This document shows, piece after piece, positions 9,764-19,070 of a DNA stretch of 64,000 bases. A program made the translations under genes and the position numbers. Positions within the stretch are counted from its first letter, which is position 1. Each line of letters starts with the position of its first letter. The stretch spans positions 27,731 to 91,730 of the forward strand of contig CALBWA010000014.1 in NCBI GenBank assembly GCA_937969505.1. The letters run 5' to 3'. The notes under the pieces are model-generated. The model made no database searches and was not told the DNA's origin. It was given only the letters and a program-made list of their open reading frames with translations. This stretch comes from an uncultured Erythrobacter sp. (lineage in GTDB: Bacteria; Pseudomonadota; Alphaproteobacteria; Sphingomonadales; Sphingomonadaceae).

Positions 9764-11863
9764 TCAGCCTGCTTTCTTGCGTTGCCGCCATGCGTGCAGC
9801 AAGGGCTCGGTATAGCCGGATGGCTGCTCCACACCCTTGAAAATAAGGTCTTTCGCCGCGTTGAAGGCTGCCCCGCCCTCATTCCCGGTCAGCGGTACAT
9901 AGGTCGGATCACCGGCATTCTGATCGTCCACCTTGGCGGCCATGCGGGCAAGCGAGTCCATCACCTGCTCCTCGCTCACCACACCATGCAGCAGCCAATT
10001 GGCGATGTGCTGGCTGGAAATGCGCAAAGTCGCGCGGTCTTCCATCAGGCCCACATCATTGATGTCGGGCACTTTGGAACAGCCGACGCCGGCATCAATC
10101 CAGCGCACGACATAACCCAGCAAGCCCTGGCAATTGTTGTCCAGTTCTTCGCGCAGTTCTTCGTCCGACCAGTTCACCCCGTCGGCAAGGGGAATGGTCA
10201 GCAAGCGATCAAGGCCGGGAACATCACCCAACCCCTGCTGGATATCGAACACGTTTTCGCGATGATAATGCAGCGCATGCAGGGCAGCGGCCGTGGGTGA
10301 CGGGACCCAGGCGGTGTTGGCCCCTGCCCGCAAATGGCCGATCTTCTCGACCATCATCTGGCCCATCAGATCGGGCGCGGCCCACATGCCCTTGCCGATC
10401 TGCGCCTTGCCCGACAGGCCATGACGCAGGCCAATGCCGACATTGCGTGCTTCATAGGCTTGCAACCAGTCGGACCCTTTCATCGCGCCCTTGCGCTGCA
10501 TCGGTCCGGCCTGCATCGAGGTGTGAATTTCATCGCCTGTGCGATCAAGGAAACCGGTGTTGATAAACACGATCCGGTCTTTCACGGCATGGATGCATGC
10601 GCCCAGATTGGCGCTGGTGCGGCGCTCTTCATCCATCACGCCGACCTTGATCGTGTGGCGTTTCAGGCCGAGCAGGTCCTCCACAGCATCGAACAGATCA
10701 TTGGTGAAGGCGCATTCTTCCGGCCCATGCATCTTGGGTTTTACAATGTAGATACTGCCATGACGCGAATTGCCGTACTTCCCATGGCCTTCCACATCTA
10801 TCGCACCGATGGCGCTGGTGAAAACCGCGTCCATAATGCCTTCTGGCACTTCGCCGCCATCGGCCAGAGTGATCGCCGGATTGGTCATCAGATGGCCGAC
10901 ATTGCGCACAAAAAGCAGGCTGCGACCGGGGACCGAAAACTCGCTGCCATCGGGCGCGGTATAGGCCTTGTCCGCTTTGAGCGCACGGGTCAGGACCTTG
11001 CCCCCTTTCTCGAAGCTTTCTTCCAGATCGCCGCGGATGACGCCCAGCCAATTGGTGTAGGCCTGCAGCTTGTCCTCGGCATCAACAGCTGCGACCGAAT
11101 CCTCGCAATCGGCAATTGTGGTCAGCGCCGCTTCGACATTGATATCGGCGATGCCTGCCTTGTCGGTCTGGCCAATCGGGCTGCCGGGATCGAAAACCAC
11201 CTCGATATGCAGGCCGTTGTTGACGAAGAGCAGACCTTTTTCCGTCTCGCCAACATACTGGCTTTCATTCTGCAGTGTGCCATCATCCTTGCCTGCAAGG
11301 TCTGCCCAGCTTTGCCCCACCAGCGGCAGAGCCTGGTCAAGAAATTCGCGGCCACGCGCGATCACCGCATCGCCGCGATCCTTGTCATAACCGCCGGGGC
11401 GTGCAGGCGGCGCATCAAGCGCGTCGGTGCCGTAAAATGCATCATACAGGCTGCCCCAGCGCGCATTGGCAGCGTTGAGCAAGAAGCGCGCGTTGAGAAT
11501 CGGCACCACCAATTGCGGCCCTGCCATGGTCGCAATTTCCGGATCGACATTCTGCGTCGTGATCGAAAAATCGCCCGGCTCCGGCACCAGATAACCGATC
11601 TGCGACAGAAAAGCCTGATACTCCTGCTGATCCAGCGATTTGCCGCGCCGGGCACGATGCCAATCATCGATCTGGGCTTGCAGGCTCTCTCGCTTTTCCA
11701 GCAGCGCAGCATTGCGCGGCGCAAATTGAGCCAGAAGAGCGGAAAATCCATCCCAGAAGCCGCTGGCATCACGGCCTAGCGGCTGCAAAACCTGGGTTTC
11801 AATAAATTCGGCGAGCGCCTTGTCAATCGTCAGGCCGGCTCGGGTAACTTGCTGGGTCATCAT
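9764..11863 (-). CDS. glcB: Malate synthase G
   Basis: [78 protein letters not shown]. Confidence 0.97.
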   Translation of the reverse strand: MMTQQVTRAGLTIDKALAEFIETQVLQPLGRDASGFWDGFSALLAQFAPRNAALLEKRESLQAQIDDWHRARRGKSLDQQEYQAFLSQIGYLVPEPGDFSITTQNVDPEIATMAGPQLVVPILNARFLLNAANARWGSLYDAFYGTDALDAPPARPGGYDKDRGDAVIARGREFLDQALPLVGQSWADLAGKDDGTLQNESQYVGETEKGLLFVNNGLHIEVVFDPGSPIGQTDKAGIADINVEAALTTIADCEDSVAAVDAEDKLQAYTNWLGVIRGDLEESFEKGGKVLTRALKADKAYTAPDGSEFSVPGRSLLFVRNVGHLMTNPAITLADGGEVPEGIMDAVFTSAIGAIDVEGHGKYGNSRHGSIYIVKPKMHGPEECAFTNDLFDAVEDLLGLKRHTIKVGVMDEERRTSANLGACIHAVKDRIVFINTGFLDRTGDEIHTSMQAGPMQRKGAMKGSDWLQAYEARNVGIGLRHGLSGKAQIGKGMWAAPDLMGQMMVEKIGHLRAGANTAWVPSPTAAALHALHYHRENVFDIQQGLGDVPGLDRLLTIPLADGVNWSDEELREELDNNCQGLLGYVVRWIDAGVGCSKVPDINDVGLMEDRATLRISSQHIANWLLHGVVSEEQVMDSLARMAAKVDDQNAGDPTYVPLTGNEGGAAFNAAKDLIFKGVEQPSGYTEPLLHAWRQRKKAG

Positions 11864-11995
11864 TTGTCTTTCACGGGTTCAAGCTTGCGATACAGGCGCA
11901 AACACACTTGCTGAATTACCCGGGGAGGAGATGCGCAGGCGATATGGCCAAGCCGCCGCGCAATTGCAACCGCCCATGACCAACAAAATCACCGC

Positions 11996-13249
11996 TTGGC
12001 TTGGCCTTGGCGGCGCGCACCGCTAGAGCAGTTTCCGATGAAACAATTCTCCCAGCATGCCGTCTCTCTCCGCGATCAGATTGATGGCGCTGCCATGCTG
12101 GATCAGGTGCAGAGCTGGTGCGCGATCAACACCGGCACAGCCAATCTGAAAGGACTGGCGGAACAGGCTGGCATATTGGCCGATGCCTTTTCCGCATTGC
12201 CGGGAGAAGTGTCTCTGGTTGACCCGGCAGAGGTGACCGCCATAGGTAGCGATGGGGCCGAATTTGCCAAGCCGCATGGACAGCATCTGGTGCTGCGGGT
12301 GCGCCCGCGGGCCAACCGCCGCCTGCTGCTGACCGGGCACATGGACACGGTCTTCCCTGCCGACCATTCCTTCCAGAAGCTGACCTGGCTGAAGGACGAT
12401 GTGCTGGGCGGCCCCGGCGTTGCCGATATGAAGGGCGGCATTTCCGTCATGCTGCATGCGCTGATGGCGTTCGAGGAAAGCGGCACTGCCCAATCGATCG
12501 GCTACGACGTGCTGCTCAATTCGGATGAGGAAACAGGATCCTTGGCATCCTCGGCCCTGATCGCCAAACTTGCACGCGGAAAAGTGGCGGCGCTGACCTA
12601 TGAACCTGCTGCTTTGCCAGACGGGACCCTGGCGCACGCGCGTGGCGGTACGGGCAATTACTCGATCACCTTTTCCGGCAAGAGCGCGCATGCCGGTCGC
12701 AATCCGCAGGACGGGCGCAATGCGGTGGTTGCAGCAGCCGACCTGATCGTGCGGATCAAGGCGATGGAAAGCGATGACCTTACAGTCAATCCGGCCAAGC
12801 TGGAAGGCGGCAGCGCCAACAATGTTGTGCCCGACCATGCGGTGGTTCGGTTCAATATTCGCCCCAAGTCAACCGACGCGATGGAACGCTTTGACAGTCA
12901 GCTCAACGCCTTGCTGGCCGATCTTGCTAAATTGCATGACATAGGTGTCCATCGCCATGGCGGGGTCACTCGTCCGCCCAAGCCGGTGGACGAGCAGGCC
13001 CAGCGCCTATTCGATCTGGTGAAGCAATGTGGGGCTGAACTTGGCCAGACCATCGCCTGGCAATCGACCGGCGGGGTGTGCGATGGCAACAATATCGCGG
13101 CCTGCGGAGTGCCGGTAGTGGACACGATGGGTGTGCGCGGAGGCGCAATCCATTCTCCTGATGAATATCTGATCGTGCCTTCGCTCAGCGAGCGCGCAGC
13201 CCTGTCCGCACTCGTTTTGACCGCAATTGCCGGTGGAGAGATGAATTGA
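11996..13249 (+). CDS. M20 family metallo-hydrolase/carboxypeptidase (true start probably 12038)
   Basis: LLTGHMDTVFPADHSFQ, GPGVADMKGGISVML, LNSDEETGS, TYEPAALPDG; followed by astA with a 4-nt overlap. Confidence 0.88.
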   Translation: MAWPWRRAPLEQFPMKQFSQHAVSLRDQIDGAAMLDQVQSWCAINTGTANLKGLAEQAGILADAFSALPGEVSLVDPAEVTAIGSDGAEFAKPHGQHLVLRVRPRANRRLLLTGHMDTVFPADHSFQKLTWLKDDVLGGPGVADMKGGISVMLHALMAFEESGTAQSIGYDVLLNSDEETGSLASSALIAKLARGKVAALTYEPAALPDGTLAHARGGTGNYSITFSGKSAHAGRNPQDGRNAVVAAADLIVRIKAMESDDLTVNPAKLEGGSANNVVPDHAVVRFNIRPKSTDAMERFDSQLNALLADLAKLHDIGVHRHGGVTRPPKPVDEQAQRLFDLVKQCGAELGQTIAWQSTGGVCDGNNIAACGVPVVDTMGVRGGAIHSPDEYLIVPSLSERAALSALVLTAIAGGEMN

Positions 13250-14262
13250 GCTTTCGTTTACGCGCAGCGCGCCCTGCTGATCTTGAGCCCCTGTATGAAA
13301 TGGCCAAGCTGACCGGCGGCGGCTTCACCAATCTGCCCGCTGACCGCAGCGCCTTGGGCAGCAAGCTGGAACGCGCCAGCGCCGCCTTTGCCAATACCCA
13401 AGACACGCTGGTCGACGAACAATTCGTCCTGGTGCTGGAAAATGCCGAAACCGGCGCAATCCGCGGCACATGCCAGCTGATGACGATGGTCGGGCAGCAA
13501 TGGCCGTTTTATTCCTATCGGCTCAACACGCTGACCCAATATTCCCAGGAACTGGACCGCACGGTCCGGGCTGAACTGCTCAGTCTGACCACCGACCTGG
13601 AAGGATCGAGCGAGGTCGGCGGCCTGTTCCTCCACCCGAACGAACGCGCCGGAGGGTTGGGCCTGTTGCTCGCCCGCAGCCGCTATCTGTTCATCGCCAT
13701 GCATCGCAAGCGCTTTGCCGAACGCACGATTGCTGAACTGCGCGGCATTATTGACGAACGCGGGGGATCGCCTTTCTGGGATGGTGTGGCGGGCCGGTTT
13801 TTCGGCATGGCATTTCAGGAAGCGGACTATTTCAACGCCATCAACGGCAACCAGTTCATCGCTGACCTGATGCCCAAGCACCCGGTCTATGTCGCCATGC
13901 TGGACGATGATGCGCGCAGCGTTATCGGCGTGCCCCACCCCACAGGCCGCGCGGCGATGCGGATGCTGGAGAACGAGGGGTTTCGCTATGATGGCTATGT
14001 CGACATTTTCGACGGCGGCCCGACCATGGTGGCCCCGACCGACCGGATCATCAGCGTGGCCAATTCGCAAATGGCGAATATTTCTGCGGTCGATGCCGAG
14101 AATGGCGAGCGTGCGATCATCGCCACGGGCCAGTTGCAGGATTTTCGCGCCTGCTATGGCCTGCGGATTGGGCATGAGGACGGCAGCGTCGCAGTTGATG
14201 CCAACACGGCAGAGGTTCTGGGTGTGAGCACAGGCGACAGCGTCTGGAGCGTTCCGCGATGA
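13246..14262 (+). CDS. astA: Arginine N-succinyltransferase
   Basis: RAARPADLEPLYEMAKLTGGGFTNLP, SSEVGGLFLHPNERAGGLGLLLARSRYLFIA; adjacent astB. Confidence 0.93.
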   Translation: MSFRLRAARPADLEPLYEMAKLTGGGFTNLPADRSALGSKLERASAAFANTQDTLVDEQFVLVLENAETGAIRGTCQLMTMVGQQWPFYSYRLNTLTQYSQELDRTVRAELLSLTTDLEGSSEVGGLFLHPNERAGGLGLLLARSRYLFIAMHRKRFAERTIAELRGIIDERGGSPFWDGVAGRFFGMAFQEADYFNAINGNQFIADLMPKHPVYVAMLDDDARSVIGVPHPTGRAAMRMLENEGFRYDGYVDIFDGGPTMVAPTDRIISVANSQMANISAVDAENGERAIIATGQLQDFRACYGLRIGHEDGSVAVDANTAEVLGVSTGDSVWSVPR

Positions 14263-15515
14263 ACGATCTGGTCGAAATCAATTTCGATGGTGTGGTCGGC
14301 CCGACCCACAATTATGCGGGCCTTAGCGTGGGCAATATCGCCAGCGCTCGGCATCAGGGCAATATTTCCTATCCCAGACAGGCCGCGCTTCAGGGGCTCG
14401 CCAAGATGCGGGGCAATCTGGCCCGGTTCGGCAAACAGGGGTTTTTCGTGCCCCTGCCCCGCCCCAATCGCGATCTGCTGAAGCTGCTGGGCGAAACTAT
14501 GCCGGCGCAGGATGCTGCGCTGACCGCTGCTGCGCTGTCGGCCAGTTCGATGTGGACCGCCAATGCGGCCACGGTCAGCCCTGCGCCCGATACCAGCGAT
14601 GGCAAATGCCATTTCACGCCCGCCAATCTGGTCACCATGCTCCACCGCGCGCAGGAATGGCCCGATACAAAGCGGCAGCTTGATCTGGCCTTTGCCGATC
14701 CTGACCATTTCGTAGTGCATGACGCTGTGCCCCCCAGCTATGGCGATGAAGGGGCCGCCAATCACATGCGGTTGTGCGAGCAGCATGGCGCAGCCGGGGT
14801 CGAAATTTTTGTCTATGGCCGACCGGGCGCCAAATTCCCCGCGCGCCAGCATGAACAGGCCAGCAGGGCCGTGGCGCGATTGCATGGCCTTGATCCCGAA
14901 GCATGCGTGTTCATCGAACAAAGCCCGGTCGCGATTGAGGCCGGCGCATTCCACAATGATGTGGTCGCGGTCGCCAATCAGGACGTGATCTTCGCACATG
15001 AATGCGCCTTTGCAGACCGTCAGGGCGCTTATAATGCGATGCGCGCGGCCTTCCCCGCCCTGCAGGTGGTCGAAGTGCCTGACAGCGCCGTGCCGCTGGA
15101 CGAGGCGATTGCGACCTATCTCTTCAATGCGCAGCTGATCTCGCTCGATACCGGCGGGATGGCGCTGGTGGTGCCTGAAGAATGCCGCCAGAGCGCGCGT
15201 GTGTGGCAATGGTGCGAGCAAATGCTCGCCGGAAACGGCCCGATCCGCGAGATTATCCCGGTCGATGTGAAGCAGAGCATGGCCAATGGCGGCGGGCCTG
15301 CCTGTTTGCGCCTGCGCGTGGTGTGCGACCCGGCTCATGTCGATCCGCGCTTTTTGTTGAGCGAGGCGAAGGCAGACCGGATGGAGCAGGCCATTACAGC
15401 GCATTGGCCTGATCAGATCGACCCCGATGATCTGGGCAATCCGGCGCTGACCGAGGCAATCATTTCGGCCCGGCGACACCTGCTGCAAGTGCTTGACCTG
15501 GAAGAACTAGGTTAA
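14259..15515 (+). CDS. astB: N-succinylarginine dihydrolase
   Basis: VEINFDGVVGPTHNYAGLSVGNIAS, FHNDVVAVANQDVIFAHE, QSMANGGGPACLRLRV. Confidence 0.96.
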   Translation: MNDLVEINFDGVVGPTHNYAGLSVGNIASARHQGNISYPRQAALQGLAKMRGNLARFGKQGFFVPLPRPNRDLLKLLGETMPAQDAALTAAALSASSMWTANAATVSPAPDTSDGKCHFTPANLVTMLHRAQEWPDTKRQLDLAFADPDHFVVHDAVPPSYGDEGAANHMRLCEQHGAAGVEIFVYGRPGAKFPARQHEQASRAVARLHGLDPEACVFIEQSPVAIEAGAFHNDVVAVANQDVIFAHECAFADRQGAYNAMRAAFPALQVVEVPDSAVPLDEAIATYLFNAQLISLDTGGMALVVPEECRQSARVWQWCEQMLAGNGPIREIIPVDVKQSMANGGGPACLRLRVVCDPAHVDPRFLLSEAKADRMEQAITAHWPDQIDPDDLGNPALTEAIISARRHLLQVLDLEELG

Positions 15516-15606
15516 CGCGCTGGACTCAAAGGCCCGCCTGATTACAATTATCAATCTGTTAACCGTCAACACCCGCATTATTCCGCGATTTACCGCTGAA
15601 TCGGAG

Positions 15607-15903
15607 GTGTTGAGCCGGAGCGAAAGGGCGAAGATGCTGCGCAAGATTGGTCGGCTGTTTGTGATCAAGACCCGCTGGGAAGCGTATCTGATCATCTATG
15701 CGCTGGCCCTTGGCGCAACCGCTCGCGGCGCTCAATATCTTGTCGAATATCCCGGTTGGGGCGGTCGGTTGCTGTTCATCGCCACCACTGGCGCAGTGTT
15801 TCTGGCCGGTGCCAAGATCCTTGATTGCCTGAAATATGAACGGGCCGAGCGCGAGGCACTGCTGGTGCGCAAAGAGCCGTCACAGGACGTCCTCGCTGAG
15901 TGA
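15607..15903 (+). CDS. Hypothetical small membrane protein
   Basis: ORF with two predicted hydrophobic segments (EAYLIIYALALGATARG; LLFIATTGAVFLAGAKIL) and a charged tail. Confidence 0.6.
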   Translation: MLSRSERAKMLRKIGRLFVIKTRWEAYLIIYALALGATARGAQYLVEYPGWGGRLLFIATTGAVFLAGAKILDCLKYERAEREALLVRKEPSQDVLAE

Positions 15904-16123
15904 ACGGGCGATAGCGCAAAATTGGCGATCTTGTGCGGAAGCCTGTTTTGCATAGCTTACACATTCTTCGGAACCGGGATCGCGACCAAACCGGGCTTCT
16001 GCTCGCTTTCCTACTTGGACCGCTTTTGGCAAAGATCGCGCTGCTCTTTATCATCGACAGCCCCAGTGAATCGTCGGTCAAAACCGGTCAACAAACATGT
16101 CTGGAACTTTTGCGCCGGGTTGG

Positions 16124-16224
16124 AAAAGTGTCAAAATTGAAATTGAGCTTTAAGTTTCTGTAATTACGCGGTGAAATGCCAGAAATTGGCAAAACACAGT
16201 GTCAAAAGTGTCAAAATTGAAATT
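16124..16224. repeat. Pair of 21-nt direct repeats aaaagtgtcaaaattgaaatt at 16124-16144 and 16204-16224
   Basis: Read directly; spaced 80 bp in non-coding AT-rich sequence. Confidence 0.85.
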
Positions 16225-16404
16225 TCGTGCCTCAAGGCAAACCTTGGCCATTGATAGGTTACTTTAAAGCTCTCAAAAATTGACTGAATTTCGCCAGATC
16301 GAGCCGAAAATGGTAAGATTCGAGAACCGGCGCGCAGCGACCATAAGGGTCGTGAGCACCGGAAGCGCAGAAAATTGCCATTTGCAGGCCGATATGGAGG
16401 AATT

Positions 16405-16528
16405 GGTGGGGGTTTCTGTTGCTAGCTACTCGCGCTTGCCTGCTCTTGCGGGGGAGGACCCTCGCCCTTGGCAGGATCGCCGTTCAAATCCACCGATGAA
16501 GAAGGTGGGGGTTTCTGTTGCTAGCTAC
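16405..16528. repeat. Pair of 25-nt direct repeats ggtgggggtttctgttgctagctac at 16405-16429 and 16504-16528
   Basis: Exact identity, 99-bp period, immediately 3' of the tmRNA coding piece (minus strand); the second copy also forms a GGGGGT/ACCCCC hairpin. Confidence 0.9.
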
Positions 16529-16559
16529 CCCCGGAGCCCCGGTATCCGTTCTGTTGCCC

Positions 16560-16870
16560 GGTCGGTCCAACCGCGCTTAAGCTTTGTAAATTCAGGCCGC
16601 TAGGCCATCAAATTACGCTGCGAGAGCGAGTGCTTCGTTATCGTTTGCACTTATGAGTTTTGAACAGTTTTGCGGGTTACTCAGCCCGGGTAAAAATACC
16701 GCCTTTCAGCACACGTCGATCCTAGTTCGGCCCCGTCATAACATGCGAAATTCTCAAGGAATCCCGTATCTTATGGTGGAGCCGCCGGGTACTGCCCCCG
16801 GGTCCGTTGTACCTATTACACAGCACAGTTTATCACCATAGTCGGCCGAAACCGACAGACCCTATATAGG
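16560..16870 (-). ncRNA. ssrA: Circularly permuted two-piece tmRNA (outer boundaries approximate)
   Basis: Minus strand: acceptor piece ends GGACCCGGGGGCAGTACCCGGCGGCTCCACCA at 16774; coding piece starts GGGGCCGAACTAGGATCGACG at 16734; GGGGCCG/CGGCTCC gives a 7-bp acceptor stem with one G-U; T-arm CCGGG-GGCAGTA-CCCGG; tag ORF 16648..16613 GCAAACGATAACGAAGCACTCGCTCTCGCAGCGTAA = ANDNEALALAA*. Confidence 0.93.
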
Positions 16871-16938
16871 GCAATTCAGCTTAATGGGAAGTGTAAGAGG
16901 TTTTGTTGGTCGACCCGACGGAATGCACCAAACGGTCG

Positions 16939-16970
16939 GCGACCAGCCGACCGCAAGGCCGACTGGTCGC
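16939..16970. other. Inverted repeat GCGACCAG...CTGGTCGC (hairpin)
   Basis: 8-bp perfect outer stem, extendable inward with mismatches; first of three consecutive hairpins. Confidence 0.7.
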
Positions 16971-16975
16971 CCGCA

Positions 16976-16989
16976 GGCCCGCAAGGGCC
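16976..16989. other. Hairpin GGCCC-GCAA-GGGCC
   Basis: 5-bp stem with GNRA-type tetraloop. Confidence 0.65.
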
Positions 16990-16997
16990 GAGGAAAT

Positions 16998-17017
16998 CGC
17001 AGCGCGGAGGCGCTGCG
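16998..17017. terminator. Hairpin CGCAGCGC-GGAG-GCGCTGCG just downstream of mscL
   Basis: 8-bp perfect stem, 12 nt past the mscL stop on the minus strand; no strong U-tract after the stem. Confidence 0.5.
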
Positions 17018-17028
17018 GAAACCAAAAA

Positions 17029-17463
17029 TTACTTTTTCAGTGCGTCGCGGATTTCCGTCAGCAATTCGATCTCGGTCGGGCCGGCTGGTTCGTCCGCCGC
17101 TGGTTCTTCCGGCTTTTCAAACTTGGCTTTGGCCTTGTTGGCATAGCGGACGAGCAGGAAGATGATGAACGCCAGGATCACAAAATTGATGATCGAGGTA
17201 ATGAACGCGCCCCAGGCCAGCACATTCGCGCCCGCTTCGCGCGCTGCCTCCAGGCTCATGCCTTCCGTCACCAGTTCGGCGCCCGACAAAACGGTGTATT
17301 TGCTGCTGAAATCAACGTCGCCGAAGATCAGACCGACAATCGGCATGATCAAATCCGATGTCATGGAGGCGACGATGACGGCAAAAGCACCTGCGATAAT
17401 GACCGCAACGGCCAATTCCATAACATTGCCCTTGGCGATAAATTCCTTGAATTCAGTCAGCAT
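17029..17463 (-). CDS. mscL: Large-conductance mechanosensitive channel
   Basis: MLTEFKEFIAKGNVMELAVAVIIAGAFAVIVASMTSDLIMPIVGLI ... EIELLTEIRDALKK. Confidence 0.97.
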   Translation of the reverse strand: MLTEFKEFIAKGNVMELAVAVIIAGAFAVIVASMTSDLIMPIVGLIFGDVDFSSKYTVLSGAELVTEGMSLEAAREAGANVLAWGAFITSIINFVILAFIIFLLVRYANKAKAKFEKPEEPAADEPAGPTEIELLTEIRDALKK

Positions 17464-17622
17464 AATTGTTCCCTCAACCAGTCCTAAAACGGGAACATAT
17501 TTGCATTATGAGTCGTAATTGCCAAGTGGCCGGCACGCTTGAATATCCACAAGGGTGTGCTATATCGGCAATACAGACAAAAAGGTCGATCGGGTCGGCC
17601 AATAAAATACTAGGGGAACTCT

Positions 17623-18225
17623 ATGAACTTCGCTGCTTTCCGCAGAATGACACTGGTTGTCGCTGTTTCGCTCGGTCTTGCCTCGTGCGGGATCAACTCC
17701 GTTCCGGAAGATGAGGAAGCCGCGAAGGCTGCCTGGGCCAATGTGGAAAGCGCCTATCAGCGGCGAGCCGATCTGATCCCGAATCTGGTATCCACAGTGG
17801 AAGCGGCAGCTGAGTCAGAGGAGGCAATCTTGACACAGGTCATTGAGGCCCGGTCACGAGCAAGCTCGATCCAGTTGAATGCTGATGATCTCAGCAATCC
17901 CGAGCAGTTGCAGCGCTTTGACCAAGCGCAAGGAGAGCTTTCAAGCGCGCTTAACCGCCTCATGGTTGTTGTCGAGCGTTACCCCGAATTGCAGAGCCAG
18001 CAGCGCTTTGCAGACCTGATGGTCGCCCTAGAAGGATCGGAAAACAGGATCGATAACGCTCGGACGAAGTACAATGAAGCTGTCCAGACCTATAACACGA
18101 CCATACGAACATTTCCGTCAACCATTGCTGCGAACATAGTGTACGGCTCGGAGCGTATGGAAGGATTCTCGGCAAAACCAGGCACCGAAGATGTTCCTGT
18201 AGTGGAATTCGGGGACGACAACTGA
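17623..18225 (+). CDS. LemA family protein
   Basis: WANVESAYQRRADLIPNLVSTVEAAAESEEAILTQVIEARSRA; lipoprotein-like N-terminus (LGLASCG). Confidence 0.93.
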   Translation: MNFAAFRRMTLVVAVSLGLASCGINSVPEDEEAAKAAWANVESAYQRRADLIPNLVSTVEAAAESEEAILTQVIEARSRASSIQLNADDLSNPEQLQRFDQAQGELSSALNRLMVVVERYPELQSQQRFADLMVALEGSENRIDNARTKYNEAVQTYNTTIRTFPSTIAANIVYGSERMEGFSAKPGTEDVPVVEFGDDN

Positions 18226-18248
18226 TCGTTTCGTTATCTCCGCTAGCG

Positions 18249-19067
18249 ATGCGTTTTTTGGCCTTGCTGGCGCTATGTTTGTCAGTCTTAGCACTGCCGG
18301 CCCATGCGGCGACAATCCCTGAACGACCTGATGGGCCGGTTCTGGATGCCGCCGAACTGTTGCCAGCAGACAGCGAAGCTCAGTTGGAATCCAAACTGAC
18401 GGACTACAACGCCGCGACTGGTCGTGCCGTAATTGTTGTTACTCTGGCGTCGCTAGAGGGAGAACCAGTTGACCTGCTCGCGCGTGATATTGCCGAAGCC
18501 TGGGGTGTATCCGGAACAGAAACGGAAGAAGGCGTGTTGCTTCTGGTCGCACCTAATGAAAAACAGGTCTGGATCACTACGGCAAGGGGCGTTCAAGACA
18601 GGCTGACTGATATCACGGCGGGTAGGATATACAGAGACACGCTGCGCCCAGCCTTCCGTGCGGGCGATTTTGATGGCGGTATTGCTGCAGCGGTTGATCA
18701 GATCATTGAGCGTCTTGACATGGCTCCAGCCGATGCGCGTGCAATCGCAGAAGCGGAGGCTGCGGCAGAGCAGTCCAGGGAAAATTCTGGCGGTTTCCCG
18801 TTCGGCTTGCTGATTTGGGGTGCGGTCATATTCTTCTTTTTCATATTGCCCATGATGCGCGGCCGTGGACGCAAGCGGCGCTATCGCGGCGCTGGCAGCA
18901 CGGCACGCGACATCATCCTGTGGGAAGTGGGTTCGGCCATTGTCCGCGGCGCGGTGAGCGGCGGCGATGACTGGGGCGGCGGCGGTTTTGGTGGCGGCGG
19001 AGGCTTCGGTGGTTTCGGCGGCGGTGGCGGTGGCTTTAATGGCGGCGGTGCCGGAGGGGGTTGGTAA
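18249..19067 (+). CDS. TPM domain (YgcG-type) protein with Gly-rich C-terminus
   Basis: PERPDGPVLDAAELLPADSEAQLESKLTDYNAATGRAVIVVTLASLEGEPVD; TM segment; GGGGFGGGGGFGGF tail. Confidence 0.9.
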   Translation: MRFLALLALCLSVLALPAHAATIPERPDGPVLDAAELLPADSEAQLESKLTDYNAATGRAVIVVTLASLEGEPVDLLARDIAEAWGVSGTETEEGVLLLVAPNEKQVWITTARGVQDRLTDITAGRIYRDTLRPAFRAGDFDGGIAAAVDQIIERLDMAPADARAIAEAEAAAEQSRENSGGFPFGLLIWGAVIFFFFILPMMRGRGRKRRYRGAGSTARDIILWEVGSAIVRGAVSGGDDWGGGGFGGGGGFGGFGGGGGGFNGGGAGGGW

Positions 19068-19070
19068 GCA

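Noticed and set aside
10334-11779. 481-aa plus-strand ORF
   Set aside because: Antisense shadow of glcB
14154-15488. 444-aa minus-strand ORF
   Set aside because: Antisense shadow of astB
16470-16500. GTTCAAATCC resembling a tRNA T-loop
   Set aside because: No flanking complementary T-stem, anticodon arm or acceptor stem could be built
16124-16528. Possible CRISPR array from spaced direct repeats
   Set aside because: Only two copies of each of two unrelated repeats, different spacings, no cas genes
16280-16603. 107-aa plus-strand ORF
   Set aside because: Runs through the direct repeats and the tmRNA coding piece; contains the repeated VGVSVASY peptide only because of the DNA repeat
16653-16841. 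62-aa plus-strand ORF
   Set aside because: Antisense to the tmRNA; its PPGTAPGSVV segment is just the complement of the T-arm/acceptor
18970-19066. Gly-rich low-complexity tract as a novel element
   Set aside because: It is the normal Gly-rich C-terminal tail of YgcG-type TPM proteins
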